DNA of 38,254 bases, taken from Faecalimonas umbilicata. Its GTDB lineage: Bacteria; Bacillota; Clostridia; Lachnospirales; Lachnospiraceae. Made by a program: the position numbers and the translations under genes. The notes beneath the pieces are model-generated. The model was not told the origin of the DNA, searched no databases, and saw nothing but the letters and a program-made list of their open reading frames with translations. This document shows, one piece after another, positions 22,893 to 31,131 of the stretch; positions within the stretch are counted from its first letter, which is position 1; the number at the start of each line of letters is the position of its first letter. Location: contig NZ_SLZV01000030.1 in the NCBI RefSeq assembly GCF_004346095.1, forward strand, positions 1 through 38,254. The letters are read 5' to 3'.

Positions 22893-24989
22893 TTACTGCA
22901 AGCGGCTGGGTCTTCCATACAGCCCAATGTTCGACGGATTGAACGGGTCATTCACTACCCCACGTCTGCTGTTGGCTGCATGTACCATTCTGCCATTACC
23001 AACATAAATTGCCACATGGGAAATATTTCGGAACTGCCCATTCTGCTCATAAGAATAAAAAATCAGATCTCCCGGCTCCAGTTCGCCTTCTGTAACTTCC
23101 AGCCCATGTGTTACCATAAATTCTCCCTGAGTAGAGGCAATCGCCGGAAGGGAAATGCCTACCTCCTGATACAACCGCTGTACCAGGGAACTGCAATCAT
23201 AATATCCTTCCTCATACCGGTGTTCCTGGCTGTATTTGCAGCCTACCTTCGTCAGTGCCAGATTTGCAACGTCACTTCCTACACCAAAGGAAGGGATCTC
23301 ATTTCTAAATTCCTCACTCATGACTTCCCTTAACAGTTCTTCTTCTTTTTCTGTCAGCTTTCCAAGCGCAATATAGTCCTCATAATTCAGGTTCTTGACA
23401 TAGCAGCCCTTCTTTGTTACCGTAATCTCATTTTCGTCCCCATCTGCCAGAAACGCTTCAAAAGTCTGATGTCCCCAGGCAGACGCAGTTGCATGGTCCG
23501 CACAGAAAACATCAAATTGTACTCCATACCGGTCAAATGCCCCGGTATCCTCTACGGTATATTCAATCCCATTCATAATGATCCTGGTTCCCATAGGGAC
23601 AAAGGGATTTTGTGCATCTACTGCAAGAGTATGGTCCGGTTTTGGCATGACACCGGAGGCTGTCGGTCCTCCTGCCCACTGCCCACAACAGATACTGCAC
23701 TGGCAATAGCCGCTGGTGACAACATTTCCCAGACTTTCCCCTGCCTTTATGGTGGTGGTTATAGTCGTGTTTTCAAAACTGTTCATTTCATCAAAGATTT
23801 CCTTCAGCTTGTCCTTATGCCGCTGATCCATATCCACCCCCATATCCCCGGTTCCATACTTCACCATATAGACCATTAAAGTATCATAGTAATTACTCAC
23901 ATAATTCCCGTTTTTCTCATGGAGATAGGTAACTGCCCCGTCTTCCCCATTTTGTCCAAGTTTTGTATTAAAGTCCATGTAGTAACCGCTTAAAACTTCC
24001 CGGACGGTAGGGTTCTCCTCAGACGGATTGGGCATGAACGCACCAAGTGGCGAACAGTATAAGAGGAAAAAGATAATCACTACAGGGATTGCCACTACAA
24101 GAAGAATACTAAACAGCGGAGCCAAAAGCGCCCCGGCAAACTGGACCACCTTCAGCATAAATACAGAGGCTTTCATCTTTACAATATCTTTTGCCACCTG
24201 TGCCAAACTGTCCTGCTGCCCATTTCCGGTGAGCTTATTGATCATATACTGGATTTTCCTCTGCCGGACTGCCTGCTTTTTCTGTTTCTCCATCTGTTTC
24301 TTTTTTACTGCTTTTGTTTCTTTGTAAAACTGCTTATTGGTAATCTTCCCATCAGCCTGTTTTACCTTTAATTCCTGCTCTGCCTTTCTATAGTTCCGGT
24401 CCTTCCACAGCTTTTCTGCCGGTTTTGCTGCTGTCCCCATGACATAAAGGGAATCATTGACTTCTTCCCCACCCTCTAACTGGGTCAGTATAGCAGCCTC
24501 TCCCCGGCGTACCCCCTTTATGGCAGTCTGCTTCGCCAGGGAAGATTTTTTTGTTTCCGCCAGCTTTGCAGCCTGTTCCCTCCGGTACTGTTCCTTTGCC
24601 CGGAAACCAGCAGAGGGCTGGCTGTTTGGTGCTGCCCCCTGTTTCATCTGATCCGGCTGTAAGGTTCCCGGTACAGATACGGTACTTTTGGTCTTTCCAT
24701 TTTGTTTTCTATCTTCTGCTGCTCCCCGGATTGCTGCCTCTTTCCCGACCTGCTTTTTCTTTTCCTTTTGTTTTTCAAACAGCACTTCTCTGCCCTGCTC
24801 CGGCTGTTTCCCTTTTTCTGCCCTTTCTTTTTTCTTTCTCTGCCCTAAAAGATCGGCCACCGGCTTAGAAGTAAAAGCAGCTTTCTTTTCCTTTGCAGAT
24901 AAAATAGGATTTTTCTTATGCACCGACACCTGGGCTTCTTTTTTTAATTTCAGCTCCGGCTCTTTTTCTTTTTTTACCTTAATCTCCAA
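22893..24989 (-). CDS. Conjugative cell-wall hydrolase with 3D and NlpC/P60 domains
   Basis: The start is a TTG at 24989 with GGAGAGGGGGA upstream. The 698-residue product has a Lys/Gln-rich cytoplasmic N-terminal region (1-265) and a transmembrane helix (LAPLFSILLVVAIPVVIIFF, about 285-310). It has a 3D-type barrel domain (about 425-510, TSGYCQCSICCGQWAGGPTA to VEDTGAFDRYGVQFDVFC) and a C-terminal NlpC/P60 peptidase with catalytic C in YYDCSSLVQRLY and H in ISHVAIYVGNG. It is the VirB1-like enzyme that opens peptidoglycan for the transfer channel. Confidence 0.93.
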   Translation of the reverse strand: MEIKVKKEKEPELKLKKEAQVSVHKKNPILSAKEKKAAFTSKPVADLLGQRKKKERAEKGKQPEQGREVLFEKQKEKKKQVGKEAAIRGAAEDRKQNGKTKSTVSVPGTLQPDQMKQGAAPNSQPSAGFRAKEQYRREQAAKLAETKKSSLAKQTAIKGVRRGEAAILTQLEGGEEVNDSLYVMGTAAKPAEKLWKDRNYRKAEQELKVKQADGKITNKQFYKETKAVKKKQMEKQKKQAVRQRKIQYMINKLTGNGQQDSLAQVAKDIVKMKASVFMLKVVQFAGALLAPLFSILLVVAIPVVIIFFLLYCSPLGAFMPNPSEENPTVREVLSGYYMDFNTKLGQNGEDGAVTYLHEKNGNYVSNYYDTLMVYMVKYGTGDMGVDMDQRHKDKLKEIFDEMNSFENTTITTTIKAGESLGNVVTSGYCQCSICCGQWAGGPTASGVMPKPDHTLAVDAQNPFVPMGTRIIMNGIEYTVEDTGAFDRYGVQFDVFCADHATASAWGHQTFEAFLADGDENEITVTKKGCYVKNLNYEDYIALGKLTEKEEELLREVMSEEFRNEIPSFGVGSDVANLALTKVGCKYSQEHRYEEGYYDCSSLVQRLYQEVGISLPAIASTQGEFMVTHGLEVTEGELEPGDLIFYSYEQNGQFRNISHVAIYVGNGRMVHAANSRRGVVNDPFNPSNIGLYGRPSRLQ

Positions 24990-25485
24990 AGCAGTCCCCC
25001 TCTCCGGGGTTTAATTCTTCTGCCTGATACCAAAGCGCCTGAAACAGATACCCCTGTTCTTTTTCTCTGGGTGGTGGTCCGTACTCCTTTTCCAATTCCT
25101 GAAAGGCTTCCACAAGGTTTCCGGAAAATTCCTGGTAATCATCTTCTGTCAGGATATATTTTTCACTGAACAATACCTGCTCCAATTCTCCCACTTCTAC
25201 CAAATGGTCAATGTCTTCCGGGGAAAGTGGCGGTCCCAGTCTGTCATAAGTCTTTTCTTTCAGGTAGGAAAACTGGTAAAATTCCGTCTGCTGCGGTAAA
25301 ATCTTCTCTTTACTGCCATCAAAGAGCAAAAAAATAGCTTCCGCTTTTAAGAAAACGGAAACCTCAGCCTGCTCACCATATTTTAGTGCCTGCTCCTTAG
25401 AAGAAAACTCCAGCCAGTCCGGAATACGGATTTCCAGCATCCAGGCTTCATACTGCAGCCCAAAAGATAATTGATATTTTGCGAT
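24979..25485 (-). CDS. Hypothetical ICE protein with probable non-AUG (ATC/ATT) start
   Basis: The first ATG in frame is at 25440, but no ribosome site precedes it. Upstream, the frame stays open and coding-like (AKYQLSFGLQYEAW just before MLEIRIPDWLEF) back to a strong AAGGAGGAGG site (25491-25498) followed by ATT ATC with no ATG/GTG/TTG. I placed the start at the ATC (25485), seven bases after the site; ATT at 25488 is equally possible. The product (about 168 residues) is acidic, without membrane helices. It overlaps the start of the NlpC/P60 gene by 11 bases, so it is co-translated. I do not recognise the family. Confidence 0.65.
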   Translation of the reverse strand: MAKYQLSFGLQYEAWMLEIRIPDWLEFSSKEQALKYGEQAEVSVFLKAEAIFLLFDGSKEKILPQQTEFYQFSYLKEKTYDRLGPPLSPEDIDHLVEVGELEQVLFSEKYILTEDDYQEFSGNLVEAFQELEKEYGPPPREKEQGYLFQALWYQAEELNPGEGDCFGD

Positions 25486-25503
25486 AATTCCTCCTCCCTT
25501 CCA

Positions 25504-26409
25504 CTACAAATAGTCATAATAAATCTCATTGGTATCTTCATGAAAGGACAATTCATACTGTCCGGGGATACCAGGGTCTTCCATCCACCAACGGAAAAAA
25601 GCATCTACATTTCCCCAAATCCTGGAATCACACTGCCTCCCTGCCTTTTTTCTCAGGTCCAGCATTTTTGCAAAAGCGTGCCGGTATGCCCGTTCATAAG
25701 TGGGAAATATCTGAAACTCCCGATACCGCTGTTTTCCCGCCATAGGGCAGCCAATACAGCCCACCCGGTAAAATCCCATTTCATAAAGCGGGTTCATGGG
25801 GATTTTTTCAGACCGGATATATTCCCAGACGTCCTGATCGCTCCAGTCAATAATGGGATTGCATACATGCTTGCTCCTTGAGAAGCAGGCTTCAAAGAGC
25901 CGCCTGGTATCGTCATTGTCATTATTCAAAATGACTGCTCTTGCTTTTCCGTTGGGGACAAAATTTTCATAAATGCCCCTGCTGTTTCTCCGCTTCCGGC
26001 TTTCTGCCCACCGGACACCTGTGAGAATGAAACGCCCCGTCCCCCCACTCTCTTTTAAAATCTCACAACAGTAACGTACCGTCCTGGTTGGCGGTATCAT
26101 TTTCATGGGGATCAGGCTCCACATGGTTATCCGCTGCCCCTTATAATAAGGTTTGTTGATACTACAAGAAATCCCCGCCTGTTCTGCTTTCTGAAACTGC
26201 TCCCTTACATAATAAACCGTTTGCGGGGCATCTGCGGTAGTCAGGTTGTGCATCAGTTCAAATGGCACACCGGACCGCCGCACCAGTTCCCTGCATACTG
26301 CGCTGTCTTTTCCTCCACTATCCGTCACGACCAAAGGAAGCCCATAGTGCTGCAGGGACATCTGGCTGGCAGTGCGGATACGTTCTATCGCTGTTTTTTC
26401 TAAATCCAA
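25504..26409 (-). CDS. PAPS-reductase-family PP-loop protein of the ICE
   Basis: This 301-residue protein has a PP-loop near residue 31 (VVTDSGGKDSAVCRELVRRS), the core TGVRWAESRKRRNSRG near 130, a DWSDQDVWEYI segment, and cysteines GCIGCPMAG suited to a metal or Fe-S site. Proteins of this type (phosphoadenosine phosphosulfate reductase superfamily, adenylating ATPases) are frequent in Tn1549-like elements. The substrate is unknown; DNA or tRNA sulfur chemistry is possible, but no dnd-type partners are present. The start is a TTG (26409) with no good ribosome site. Confidence 0.85.
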   Translation of the reverse strand: MDLEKTAIERIRTASQMSLQHYGLPLVVTDSGGKDSAVCRELVRRSGVPFELMHNLTTADAPQTVYYVREQFQKAEQAGISCSINKPYYKGQRITMWSLIPMKMIPPTRTVRYCCEILKESGGTGRFILTGVRWAESRKRRNSRGIYENFVPNGKARAVILNNDNDDTRRLFEACFSRSKHVCNPIIDWSDQDVWEYIRSEKIPMNPLYEMGFYRVGCIGCPMAGKQRYREFQIFPTYERAYRHAFAKMLDLRKKAGRQCDSRIWGNVDAFFRWWMEDPGIPGQYELSFHEDTNEIYYDYL

Positions 26410-26469
26410 TTCTGTTTCAGGAGGGAAGATATCTTTTACATGGCCAAAACTCCGCCTCCTTTCCTAATG

Positions 26470-27810
26470 TTATCTGCCGCCCCTTTTGGGCGGCTCATAT
26501 CCATTTGCGGCATACGCTTCTACGGTCATACCGTATGACTCTGCTTCCTGTCGTATTTCCTCCATAACCTGTTCCCTGTATGATTTGTCCGGACAGGCAG
26601 TTGCAAAATCCCGGATATCCGGCATACAAGGCAGCTCCTTCCCTGTGTTTAGTGCAATCCTGCTTTCCCGGACATAAGCAAGTATGGCTTCCTGATATGC
26701 CTTTCGTGATGCGTCCCCCTGCGTCAGCAAAGGGACTTTCTTTTCTATTTCCTGTTCTTCCAGAACCGCTGTTTCCAGTTTTTCCAGGTTGCAGAAATAC
26801 TGAAGGGCAGGAAGCATCTCCTCCAGTACCCATTTCATTTGCTGTTGTTCATGTTCCCATTCTTCGGTTGTCCTGGCGGTCTGTTTCATAAGCTGCTGCC
26901 CTTCTTCTGTATGGAGATAATAATCTGCAAATGCTTTTACATGATCCAGAAGATTTCCTTCCCCGTCACCAAAATCCTGACGCCCGGTATAAGACATGAC
27001 TTCCCCCTCTGAGAGAAAACAGATTTCAAAATGTGTTTTGTAATAACCTGCCATATCTTTCTCTTCCACTGCCTGCCGATCCAGCTTTCCAAACAATTCT
27101 ACCGCTTGATTTAATGGCATGGCTTCTTCCAATGGAATGTCCGGGTGTTCACTGATCCGCACATACACAAAAGGTTTCAAGTCCACCGGCGGAATGAGTT
27201 TTGCCTGTTCCAGTGTTATCTTTAGCTTGTCTGCCTGTTCTTTCAGCTCTGGTTTCTGCTCAAACATCTTGCTTCCCAGCCACCTGCTGTATTCCTCTTT
27301 TCCATCTTGACATAAGGCTTTCCATATAATAGCTTCCTTATGTTCTGCTTCTTTCGGATAAAAGGTATGGTAAAAATCAGGATCAAGATTTTGTTCCAGT
27401 TTTATCATTTCATCTGCAAAATCAGCAGCGTCCATGCTCTTTTCTGTTAAAATCCCTTTGGTGTCCACGACTTTTGTTTCTGGAAGATAAGCGCTCAGTT
27501 CCCTGGCAGCCCTTAAAAGCTCAGGGTATTCCTTGAAACCATAAACTTCCACTAAAAAATCCACATCTAACTTGCCGCCGGAAACCAGTGGAAAGTCCAA
27601 TGGAATACCATCTTCCTCCTCCACATGAAGCCCAATCCCTTTTCCTGCATTCAGCCTTTCAGAAGGAATACTCTGATAATACTTTACTGCTTCTTCTGCA
27701 CTTTGAATATCCTCCCTGTATTCTCCATAACGGTTAAATTCCATACATTCTGCCACATAATACGTTGCCAAACGTCCGGTGGCATTCTCGCCCATCTCAC
27801 CTTTTTCCAC
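26470..27810 (-). CDS. Large acidic ICE protein with antirestriction-like repeats (unknown function)
   Basis: The GTG at 27810 has AGGAGG nine bases upstream and is preferred over the longer frame. The 446-residue protein is soluble and Glu-rich. An N-terminal segment (ATYYVAECMEFNRYGEYRED, then SIPSERLNAGKGIGLHVEE) resembles the LPD/ArdA-like domains found in large ICE proteins of gut Clostridia. C-terminal parts are helical (RKAYQEAILAYVRESRIALN). I do not assign an enzymatic function. It is the first conserved transfer-region gene after the defence island, preceded by the terminator at 27835-27868. Confidence 0.75.
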   Translation of the reverse strand: MEKGEMGENATGRLATYYVAECMEFNRYGEYREDIQSAEEAVKYYQSIPSERLNAGKGIGLHVEEEDGIPLDFPLVSGGKLDVDFLVEVYGFKEYPELLRAARELSAYLPETKVVDTKGILTEKSMDAADFADEMIKLEQNLDPDFYHTFYPKEAEHKEAIIWKALCQDGKEEYSRWLGSKMFEQKPELKEQADKLKITLEQAKLIPPVDLKPFVYVRISEHPDIPLEEAMPLNQAVELFGKLDRQAVEEKDMAGYYKTHFEICFLSEGEVMSYTGRQDFGDGEGNLLDHVKAFADYYLHTEEGQQLMKQTARTTEEWEHEQQQMKWVLEEMLPALQYFCNLEKLETAVLEEQEIEKKVPLLTQGDASRKAYQEAILAYVRESRIALNTGKELPCMPDIRDFATACPDKSYREQVMEEIRQEAESYGMTVEAYAANGYEPPKRGGR

Positions 27811-27834
27811 GTAGCAATACCTCCTTTTCACGCA

Positions 27835-27868
27835 CAAAAAAAGCACTACCGTTTTTAGCGATAATGCT
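27835..27868 (-). terminator. Terminator closing the defence island transcript
   Basis: On the minus strand AGCATTATCG, loop CTAAAAA, CGGTAGTGCT (10-bp stem, two G-U pairs) then TTTTTTT. It lies 26 bases after the stop of the RnlB-like gene. Confidence 0.85.
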
Positions 27869-27893
27869 CTTTGTGTTACTTCTTATTTTCTTT

Positions 27894-28250
27894 TTAAATG
27901 ATACAGCCATGCTCAATCAGCTTCTGCTGTCTGGTCGTTAAAATAGAATATTCAAGGCCTTCCCTGTCTTGATACAGGTAAAAACAAACAGGTTCCCTTA
28001 ATTTACTCTTTTTCGGGACAAGTTCAAAGGCAAATTGTCCACTGTCAAACTTGGCACCATCAAAATATCCCTGAATAAACCGTTCTTCCGTATTCCCACT
28101 ATGTAGCAATTCATCAATCATTACTACACCGATATAGTGTTTTTCCCTTAACGAAGCCTCAATCTCTGCAAGGTAATCAAAAGGAGGTTCGCTAGTCTTC
28201 ATAACCACAAGGATATTTTCTTTTTCTTCTACAAGTTCAAAAGTTTCCAT
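27894..28250 (-). CDS. Small protein, possibly RnlB-like antitoxin
   Basis: The ATG at 28250 follows GAGGAAAAGCGA. The 118-residue product is METFELVEEKENILVVMKTS, then EPPFDYLAEIEASLREKHYI and GVVMIDELLHSGNTEERFIQ, ending in a Lys/Glu-rich part. The order, a paired-residue IExxL helix, a hydrophobic strand, a D-x-LLxxG segment and RF with FDGxxFD, recalls the RnlB antitoxin family that neutralises the RNase RnlA, but I cannot confirm this by eye. No RnlA is in the window. It follows an orphan MNT gene on the same strand, so this may be a collection of antitoxin genes. Confidence 0.5.
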   Translation of the reverse strand: METFELVEEKENILVVMKTSEPPFDYLAEIEASLREKHYIGVVMIDELLHSGNTEERFIQGYFDGAKFDSGQFAFELVPKKSKLREPVCFYLYQDREGLEYSILTTRQQKLIEHGCII

Positions 28251-28283
28251 TCGCTTTTCCTCATAAAATCTTAGATAAATCAA

Positions 28284-28610
28284 TCATGCCGCCTTCCATA
28301 ATACAATGCCTTCTTCATTCACATTCTTATAAAACGGAGTGACCATTTCCCATTTTTTAAAAACTGCATAGTCAATATCAATGACTGAAAATACCTTATC
28401 GTATTTTAAGTTTAAATCTACAACCAGATCTGACAGCTTATCTTCTGTACTCTCATTCAGATTTCCATTTAAAAGTAAAGCAACATCTACATCTGATTCC
28501 GAAGTATTCGTTCCTCTTGCATAAGAACCATATAATACAATCCGAATAACCTGGGTATTAAAAATAGCAAGAATTCCTTCTACTAATTCGTTTAATCCAG
28601 TTATATCCAT
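28284..28610 (-). CDS. MNT-type minimal nucleotidyltransferase (MntA-like)
   Basis: This 108-residue protein begins at an ATG preceded by AGAAGAGGGACAG. The catalytic signature is LYGSYARGTNTSESDVDVAL, matching the GSxARGxxxxxSDxDL motif of MNT/Pol-beta-type enzymes. MntA-type proteins act as antitoxins that AMPylate or oligo-adenylate a partner HEPN ribonuclease. Here no HEPN gene follows: after an ATGA overlap, a frame reading MIDLSKIL ends at a stop (28261). It is either an orphan antitoxin or the survivor of a decayed HEPN-MNT pair. Confidence 0.88.
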   Translation of the reverse strand: MDITGLNELVEGILAIFNTQVIRIVLYGSYARGTNTSESDVDVALLLNGNLNESTEDKLSDLVVDLNLKYDKVFSVIDIDYAVFKKWEMVTPFYKNVNEEGIVLWKAA

Positions 28611-28634
28611 AAGCTGTCCCTCTTCTCTGGTTTT

Positions 28635-28661
28635 GCTATACTGCCCATTTTAGAATGTCAA
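28635..28661 (-). promoter_or_regulatory. Candidate promoter of the MNT gene
   Basis: TTGACA (minus strand, 28656-28661), a 15-base spacer and TATAGC (28635-28640). The -35 is consensus, but the spacer is short and the -10 weak. Confidence 0.35.
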
Positions 28662-28694
28662 CACATTTCCCGAAAGCATTCTTTTTCTTGTTGC

Positions 28695-29735
28695 TTATCT
28701 GTAAGAAAGATACTCTGAAATGCAATAGCTTCCTGTAATATCTCGTTCTATCACACCGGTCTGCTCTAAGCATTCCATATATTTCTTTATTTCATCTTCT
28801 GAAAAACGGGCTGCCTTATCCTCTGACCACTGTTTAAATTCAGATACAATCTGGCTGGCATCAATCCTTGAAAAAGTCTGGATTAAATAAGTTACCGTTG
28901 CCAGTCCTTCCAATTCATGATCACTTTCTATCCCATTCACATAAGCAACCGCTTTTTCGATTGCAGGCATAAGACGGTTTAATAACTTTGTTGTTTTTTC
29001 ACTACAGATTACCTGATAAGCTAACTGATACGTTGATTCCGTATCTTTCAAGCCATAAAAACTCTGATACTCTCCGATATTTCTACTAACTATATCAATG
29101 GAGTGAGCATAGGGACCATATTTATACTTCTGAAACGAAAAATATGGTTCTTCCAGATACAAATTCATAAAATATGCGGCTTTTTGCAGACGAAGTTTTG
29201 TACAACGGTTCAGCCCCATTTTTATTTTCATCAGAACTAAACTGGCTGCTGTAAGTTTAGGCGCAACCGCTGCCTTCTGTACATAATTTCTCTGTGGCTC
29301 ATAAATCAAAAATGTAAAATTATCAGCGATTGGTTCTAATTTCTTTTGTATCAGTTCTTTTACTGTCTGCCAATCCAACCCACCATTTCCACACCCCAGT
29401 GGTGGAATGGCTACTAATTTCACATGCAATCCCGGAAGTCGTTCTACCAAAACGTCTAACGCTGTTTCTATATAGCTTATTTTAGAATTTTCACGCCATT
29501 TATCTTTCGTTGGAAAGTTTACAATCGTAATACCATTCTCTACAAATGTATGGATTGTCCCAACATGCAGTGTTTTATCTTTGCAGGCTTTTATATAGGC
29601 TTTATTATTTTCTGGAAATTTCAGCTTGAACTGATACGCAACTCCCTTTCCCATGTAGCCCTCACAGTTGACTGTATTAACTAAACACTCTGCACCAGAC
29701 TGAAACATATCTCCAGTTGTGTATTTAATCAACAC
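28695..29735 (-). CDS. darG: DarG-like antitoxin: macro domain ADP-ribosylglycohydrolase
   Basis: The GTG at 29735 has GAGGAGG five bases upstream; an earlier GTG at 29741 overlaps that site. The protein (about 346 residues) has an N-terminal macro domain (about 1-150) with IKYTTGDMFQSGAECLVNTV, then NCEGYMGKGVAYQFKLKFPE and the ligand loop IPPLGCGNGGLDW. These are the residues DarG uses to remove ADP-ribose from thymidine bases. The C-terminal half (about 165-346) resembles the DarG region that binds DarT. It follows darT by a few bases; the two form a toxin-antitoxin pair with anti-phage activity in characterised members. Confidence 0.93.
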   Translation of the reverse strand: MLIKYTTGDMFQSGAECLVNTVNCEGYMGKGVAYQFKLKFPENNKAYIKACKDKTLHVGTIHTFVENGITIVNFPTKDKWRENSKISYIETALDVLVERLPGLHVKLVAIPPLGCGNGGLDWQTVKELIQKKLEPIADNFTFLIYEPQRNYVQKAAVAPKLTAASLVLMKIKMGLNRCTKLRLQKAAYFMNLYLEEPYFSFQKYKYGPYAHSIDIVSRNIGEYQSFYGLKDTESTYQLAYQVICSEKTTKLLNRLMPAIEKAVAYVNGIESDHELEGLATVTYLIQTFSRIDASQIVSEFKQWSEDKAARFSEDEIKKYMECLEQTGVIERDITGSYCISEYLSYR

Positions 29736-29750
29736 AACCACCTCCTCTCG

Positions 29751-30347
29751 TTACTCAAACCATTGGGGCATCACCGTAATAAATGGCGGTGGAAAGATAA
29801 CACCTTTCTGTTTGAGCATATCTGCTACTTTGTTTTCAGTTTCTTTCGATGAAACATAGATACACTGGAAAGCATCAACTGGAATAACCAATGGGCTCAG
29901 GCATTCCGCCATCTTTATCTGTCTGGCATCCTCGTCATTCTGCCCTACTCTGGTAAGGATATCCCAGTCAATCATTTCAAAGCCTTCGTCATAATCGTAT
30001 AGCTGGCACTCTTCCAATGCCAATGGGTGCTTAGGCAAAATACGGAAATTATTGCGTCTTGCCAAACTTCTGGTAATACAAATATAAATCATTTCTTCGC
30101 CCACATGCGTTTTTTTCACAGCCACATCAAAAGCTGAATATGGGTGAAAATGAAATGGAATATATTCGTCCAGACCTAAAACTTCTCTCTTACGTATAAT
30201 TTCCGGATCTGCAACATCTCCAAACGTTACTGTATTCTCCCTTAAAATCTTTCTTGGCACAAGTCCAAAGTCAATGATCGATTCCAGGTTTTTTAACTCT
30301 GTTAAATGATATAGAAGTTTCCCTTCTTTCGCATCTTTTAATCCCAT
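29751..30347 (-). CDS. darT: DarT-like toxin: DNA thymidine ADP-ribosyltransferase
   Basis: The ATG at 30347 has AGGAGGAG upstream. The 198-residue product has the DarT/DUF4433 pattern: LLYHLTELKNLESIIDFGLV at 11-30 (NAD-binding His14), FGDVADPEIIRKR near 42, PFHFHPYSAFDV near 65, and the catalytic Glu in IKMAECLSPLVIPVDAF (E148), followed by IYVSSKE. DarT ADP-ribosylates thymidine in single-stranded DNA and stops replication, often as abortive defence. Its antitoxin is encoded immediately after. The pair sits in the accessory island of the ICE, where it can also act as an addiction module. Confidence 0.92.
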   Translation of the reverse strand: MGLKDAKEGKLLYHLTELKNLESIIDFGLVPRKILRENTVTFGDVADPEIIRKREVLGLDEYIPFHFHPYSAFDVAVKKTHVGEEMIYICITRSLARRNNFRILPKHPLALEECQLYDYDEGFEMIDWDILTRVGQNDEDARQIKMAECLSPLVIPVDAFQCIYVSSKETENKVADMLKQKGVIFPPPFITVMPQWFE

Positions 30348-30383
30348 TGTTCTCCTCCTAGTATAACACACTTTAAACTTTAA

Positions 30384-30482
30384 TCACAGAGCTTTTGTAT
30401 GTTCCGTCGATGTGTTTGTTTCCATAAACAAATTTTCCTTTGTACCCATTATATGGTTCCAGTATTGATACGTCAATCCCAT
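30384..30482 (-). CDS. Small ORF coupled to radC (32 aa)
   Basis: Its ATG overlaps the radC stop (TAATG). The peptide is MGLTYQYWNHIMGTKENLFM, then ETNTSTEHTKAL. No function is recognised, and an alternative frame over the same bases also reads through without stops. Coupling favours translation, but coding status is uncertain. Confidence 0.35.
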   Translation of the reverse strand: MGLTYQYWNHIMGTKENLFMETNTSTEHTKAL

Positions 30483-31003
30483 TAACGTGCCTTCTCTTTC
30501 TCACTCTTTGCATAAGGAAGAGATTGCTCTGCTGCTACTTCTTCCATTTGAAAGTATTCTGGCAGTATATTTTCTTCCCGGAAACTAAAATACCGGTTCT
30601 CAGCCACCACGATATGATCCAGCACCTCAATCCCCATAAGATTGCCTGCTTCTGCCAATCGCTTTGTCACTTCTATATCATGCCGGCTTGGTTCTGGATC
30701 ACCGGAAGGGTGGTTATGTGCCAAAATGATATTACTGGCATTGGATAAAATTGCAGATTTGAATACTTCTCTTGGGTGAACCAGTACACTATTTAGCGTT
30801 CCCATACCTACCACGTTGACGTTAATGACCTGGCTTTTTGTCCGAAGGTTCAAAATACAGAACATTTCCCGGTCACAATCTTTTAAAAAATCCTGAAAGA
30901 GTTCTGCCACATCACAGGGATTTTTTAATTTTTTACTGCTGTATAGAGGTGGTTCTTCCACCAGGCGTATACTTACCACATCTATTTTATGTGTCCTCTC
31001 CAT
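30482..31003 (-). CDS. radC: RadC-family JAB/MPN domain protein
   Basis: This 173-residue protein begins at an ATG (31003) with GGAAAGGAAGAA upstream. The JAMM metal site is clear: LAHNHPSGDPEPSRHDIEVT (HxHx(7)Sx(2)D). RadC-type proteins are common in mobile elements and prophages; a role in DNA repair was withdrawn, and metalloprotease or DNA-processing functions remain open. It lies at the start of the defence island, downstream of the VirB4 terminator. Confidence 0.92.
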   Translation of the reverse strand: MERTHKIDVVSIRLVEEPPLYSSKKLKNPCDVAELFQDFLKDCDREMFCILNLRTKSQVINVNVVGMGTLNSVLVHPREVFKSAILSNASNIILAHNHPSGDPEPSRHDIEVTKRLAEAGNLMGIEVLDHIVVAENRYFSFREENILPEYFQMEEVAAEQSLPYAKSEKEKAR

Positions 31004-31109
31004 GTTCTTCCTTTCCAAAACAAATCTCCAGCATAATTCCCTCCGGCAGATTTTTTAAAAGTCTTTCCAACTGTTCTAAATTCATTTCTATTTGATATGT
31101 TTCGGCCAT
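30987..31109 (-). CDS. Small acidic ORF upstream of radC (40 aa)
   Basis: The ATG at 31109 precedes MAETYQIEMNLEQLERLLKN and LPEGIMLEICFGKEEHGEDT. The stop overlaps the radC start by 17 bases. It has an amphipathic helix (LEQLERLLKNL). A weak GGTGGCAGA site precedes it. The product resembles short ICE-borne peptides but I do not recognise it. Confidence 0.5.
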   Translation of the reverse strand: MAETYQIEMNLEQLERLLKNLPEGIMLEICFGKEEHGEDT

Positions 31110-31131
31110 TCTGCCACCTTTCCCATGATAT

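Noticed and set aside
25504-26409. PAPS-reductase-like gene as part of a DNA phosphorothioation (dnd/ssp) defence system
   Set aside because: No DndA/B/D/E or SspB/D partners are nearby, and this PP-loop family is commonly found singly in Tn1549-like elements.
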